Origin: VGLO01 sp964599285
GTDB taxonomy: Bacteria > Patescibacteriota > Minisyncoccia > Minisyncoccales > Staskawiczbacteraceae
NCBI GenBank assembly: GCA_964599285.1
Contig: CAZREI010000001.1
Coordinates: 41,101-105,100, forward strand
Length of the DNA: 64,000 nt
Reading direction: 5' to 3'
Of this stretch, positions 62,771 to 64,000 are shown in pieces (the first letter of the stretch is position 1; each line of letters starts with the position of its first letter). Under the pieces are notes generated by a model, which was not told where the DNA came from, ran no database searches, and saw nothing but the letters and a program-made list of their open reading frames with translations. The position numbers and the translations under genes were made by a program.

Positions 62771-63895
62771 TCATCTCACAAAATACATAACCTCATACAC
62801 GATTCCCAGCACGAAAAAGATCATCAGCGGATATATAATCGCTTTTTTGCCTCCGATTTTTTTATACATTAGCAAAACCAAAATTCCGTCAATGGACAAC
62901 AAAACGCCGCCGATAAAAGAAATCAACACAATAAACTGGTTAAAGCCGGCAAGATACAAAACCAGCGGAATTCCGCAGGCATACAAAAATGCCGGCAGTT
63001 CTTTGACTCCCATGTCGTACATAAATACCTTTTTCAACAGCAAACCCTGGGCAACAAAAGCAATGAAGGTGGTAATAACCCCAATACAAAGGGCCAGCGC
63101 CGCCAATGGCCGGCCCAAAAACGGTGCCAAGCCCAAAAGCGAAGATTCTGAAGTATGGGTGCCGGAAATTCCCAAAATTAAAAAAATAAAAACCAGATAA
63201 AACGCCGCTGCCAAAAGTGTGGAAACAATAATGATTGGCGTGAGCAGTTTTTTGTCGGCAATGACCATTTCTTCTATTTCAGGGATTAACCCGATGCTCC
63301 AAAGTGAAAATATAATGGCGCCGTAGGGCAGCAAGGAATTTGAAATTTGAAATTTGAAATTTGAAATGAAAATGTTTTCCAAGTGGATATGAGCAAAGGC
63401 CTTGATGACAATAATCCCCACGATAAATACCAATGCCGACAAGGCCAAAAAATCCATTTTGGAAATAGCTCGGACGCCAAAATAAACGCAAGCACTGGCG
63501 GCAATAAAATATAGCGCTCCATAAAAAAATTGGCCGCCGCCAAAAACCGGTGCCAAGATTGCTCTTAAAAACTGCCCACCTACGATAATATAAATTAACA
63601 GTACCCCCAGTGACCCGGCAATGGTCGTTGCCAGGACGATTTTTTTTGCATAAGGCCCCAAGTAAAACCCGACAAATCCCGGCCAGCGCTTAAAATCCGG
63701 CGTTACCAAACTGACACGTCCAAACATTACATGGATAACGACAACCAGCGCGGTCAAAATGACAAAATAAAAAAGCATAGCCACCATACCAACTTGCAGG
63801 GCTATGTAAGGCAGGGACAAAAATCCAACGCCGATGATGCTTCCGGTCAGGGTAACAACGGGATACAGATACTCTTTGATTATTTTTGCAAGCAT
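62771..63895 (-). CDS. Amino-acid permease, APC superfamily (aromatic/HAAAP-like)
   Basis: 374 residues, about eleven membrane helices. N-terminal LTGSIIGVGFLSLPYIALQVG contains the GxGxxSLP unwound helix typical of Aa_trans/HAAAP permeases (about residues 16-36). LLPYGAIIFSLWSIGLIPEIEEMV near 190-210 is the conserved P-x-E segment. It imports amino acids, possibly with protons or sodium. A short in-frame stretch ISNFKFQISNS (63336-63370) is a TTTGAAATTTGAAA repeat inserted in a loop. Fits CPR dependence on external amino acids. Confidence 0.83.
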   Translation of the reverse strand: MLAKIIKEYLYPVVTLTGSIIGVGFLSLPYIALQVGMVAMLFYFVILTALVVVIHVMFGRVSLVTPDFKRWPGFVGFYLGPYAKKIVLATTIAGSLGVLLIYIIVGGQFLRAILAPVFGGGQFFYGALYFIAASACVYFGVRAISKMDFLALSALVFIVGIIVIKAFAHIHLENIFISNFKFQISNSLLPYGAIIFSLWSIGLIPEIEEMVIADKKLLTPIIIVSTLLAAAFYLVFIFLILGISGTHTSESSLLGLAPFLGRPLAALALCIGVITTFIAFVAQGLLLKKVFMYDMGVKELPAFLYACGIPLVLYLAGFNQFIVLISFIGGVLLSIDGILVLLMYKKIGGKKAIIYPLMIFFVLGIVYEVMYFVR

Positions 63896-63953
63896 GTTAT
63901 TTCATTTTACCCGCATTTAGACAAAACCGCAATTGTGTGATAGGATTTGGAGT

Positions 63954-64000
63954 AATCACGAATATACCAATACGATCAAATATACAAATGTTACAAATAT
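63954..64000. repeat. Element C7, cut by the window edge
   Basis: ATCACGAATATACCAATACG and following sequence match the left half of C elements. Confidence 0.6.

Overview
The window looks like chromosomal DNA of a Candidate Phyla Radiation (Patescibacteria) bacterium, probably of a Parcubacteria-like lineage. The grounds are compact genes, a CofE-like ligase, an elongation factor P with the loop usual in that group, an AspRS without its GAD domain, a TraG/VirD4-like ATPase, sortase, and very large PKD/Cys-rich/GLUG surface proteins. The standard code fits: TGA works as a stop (for example the ATGA overlap of aspS and dacA). There is one tRNA, no rRNA, no CRISPR array and no recognisable transposase. 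The exact lineage cannot be fixed from sequence reading alone.

Layout. 0-20 kb, mostly plus strand: folA, a CofE-like ligase, small membrane proteins, a family-4 uracil-DNA glycosylase, tRNA-Ala, an M23 peptidase, a DUF218 protein, a sortase beside an LPNTG-anchored IPT/TIG protein, then murL-murD (fused), ftsW, murG, gltX, a GNAT acetyltransferase and a Xer recombinase. A dif-like site lies directly upstream of xer (19025-19052). From about 20 kb onward nearly every gene is on the minus strand: uppS, pyrG, rplI, ctp, giant PKD protein, mraY, dacA, aspS, a nucleotidyltransferase module, tyrS, murC, thpR, a TraG-like ATPase, a 1845-residue wall-bound surface protein, prmC, pyrB, rplU, rmuC, a P-type ATPase, a Na/Ca exchanger and an amino-acid permease. 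Convergence of the two gene sets on dif suggests that the replication terminus lies here.

Genes working together. Peptidoglycan precursors are made by MurC, MurL-MurD, MraY, MurG, UppS and FtsW and trimmed by DacA and an M23 enzyme. The wall then carries LPXTG-sorted and peptidoglycan-binding-domain surface proteins. Translation genes (gltX, aspS, tyrS, rplI, rplU, rpmA, efp, prmC) and pyrimidine genes (pyrB, pyrG) are scattered among them.

The most striking property is repeat load. At least eight families of palindromic elements (called A-H here) fill the spaces between genes. They often end within about 10 bases of a start or stop codon, supply stop codons, split one gene, and have entered several conserved genes in frame (rplU, murC, murL-murD, prmC, a PolX-type HhH gene). 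A second class of genes instead has a TTGACA-type promoter, a strong Shine-Dalgarno and a clean terminator. Two loci (mraY and tyrS) carry duplicated gene 3' ends flanking inserted DNA, and one multi-hairpin element occurs twice with compensatory stem changes.
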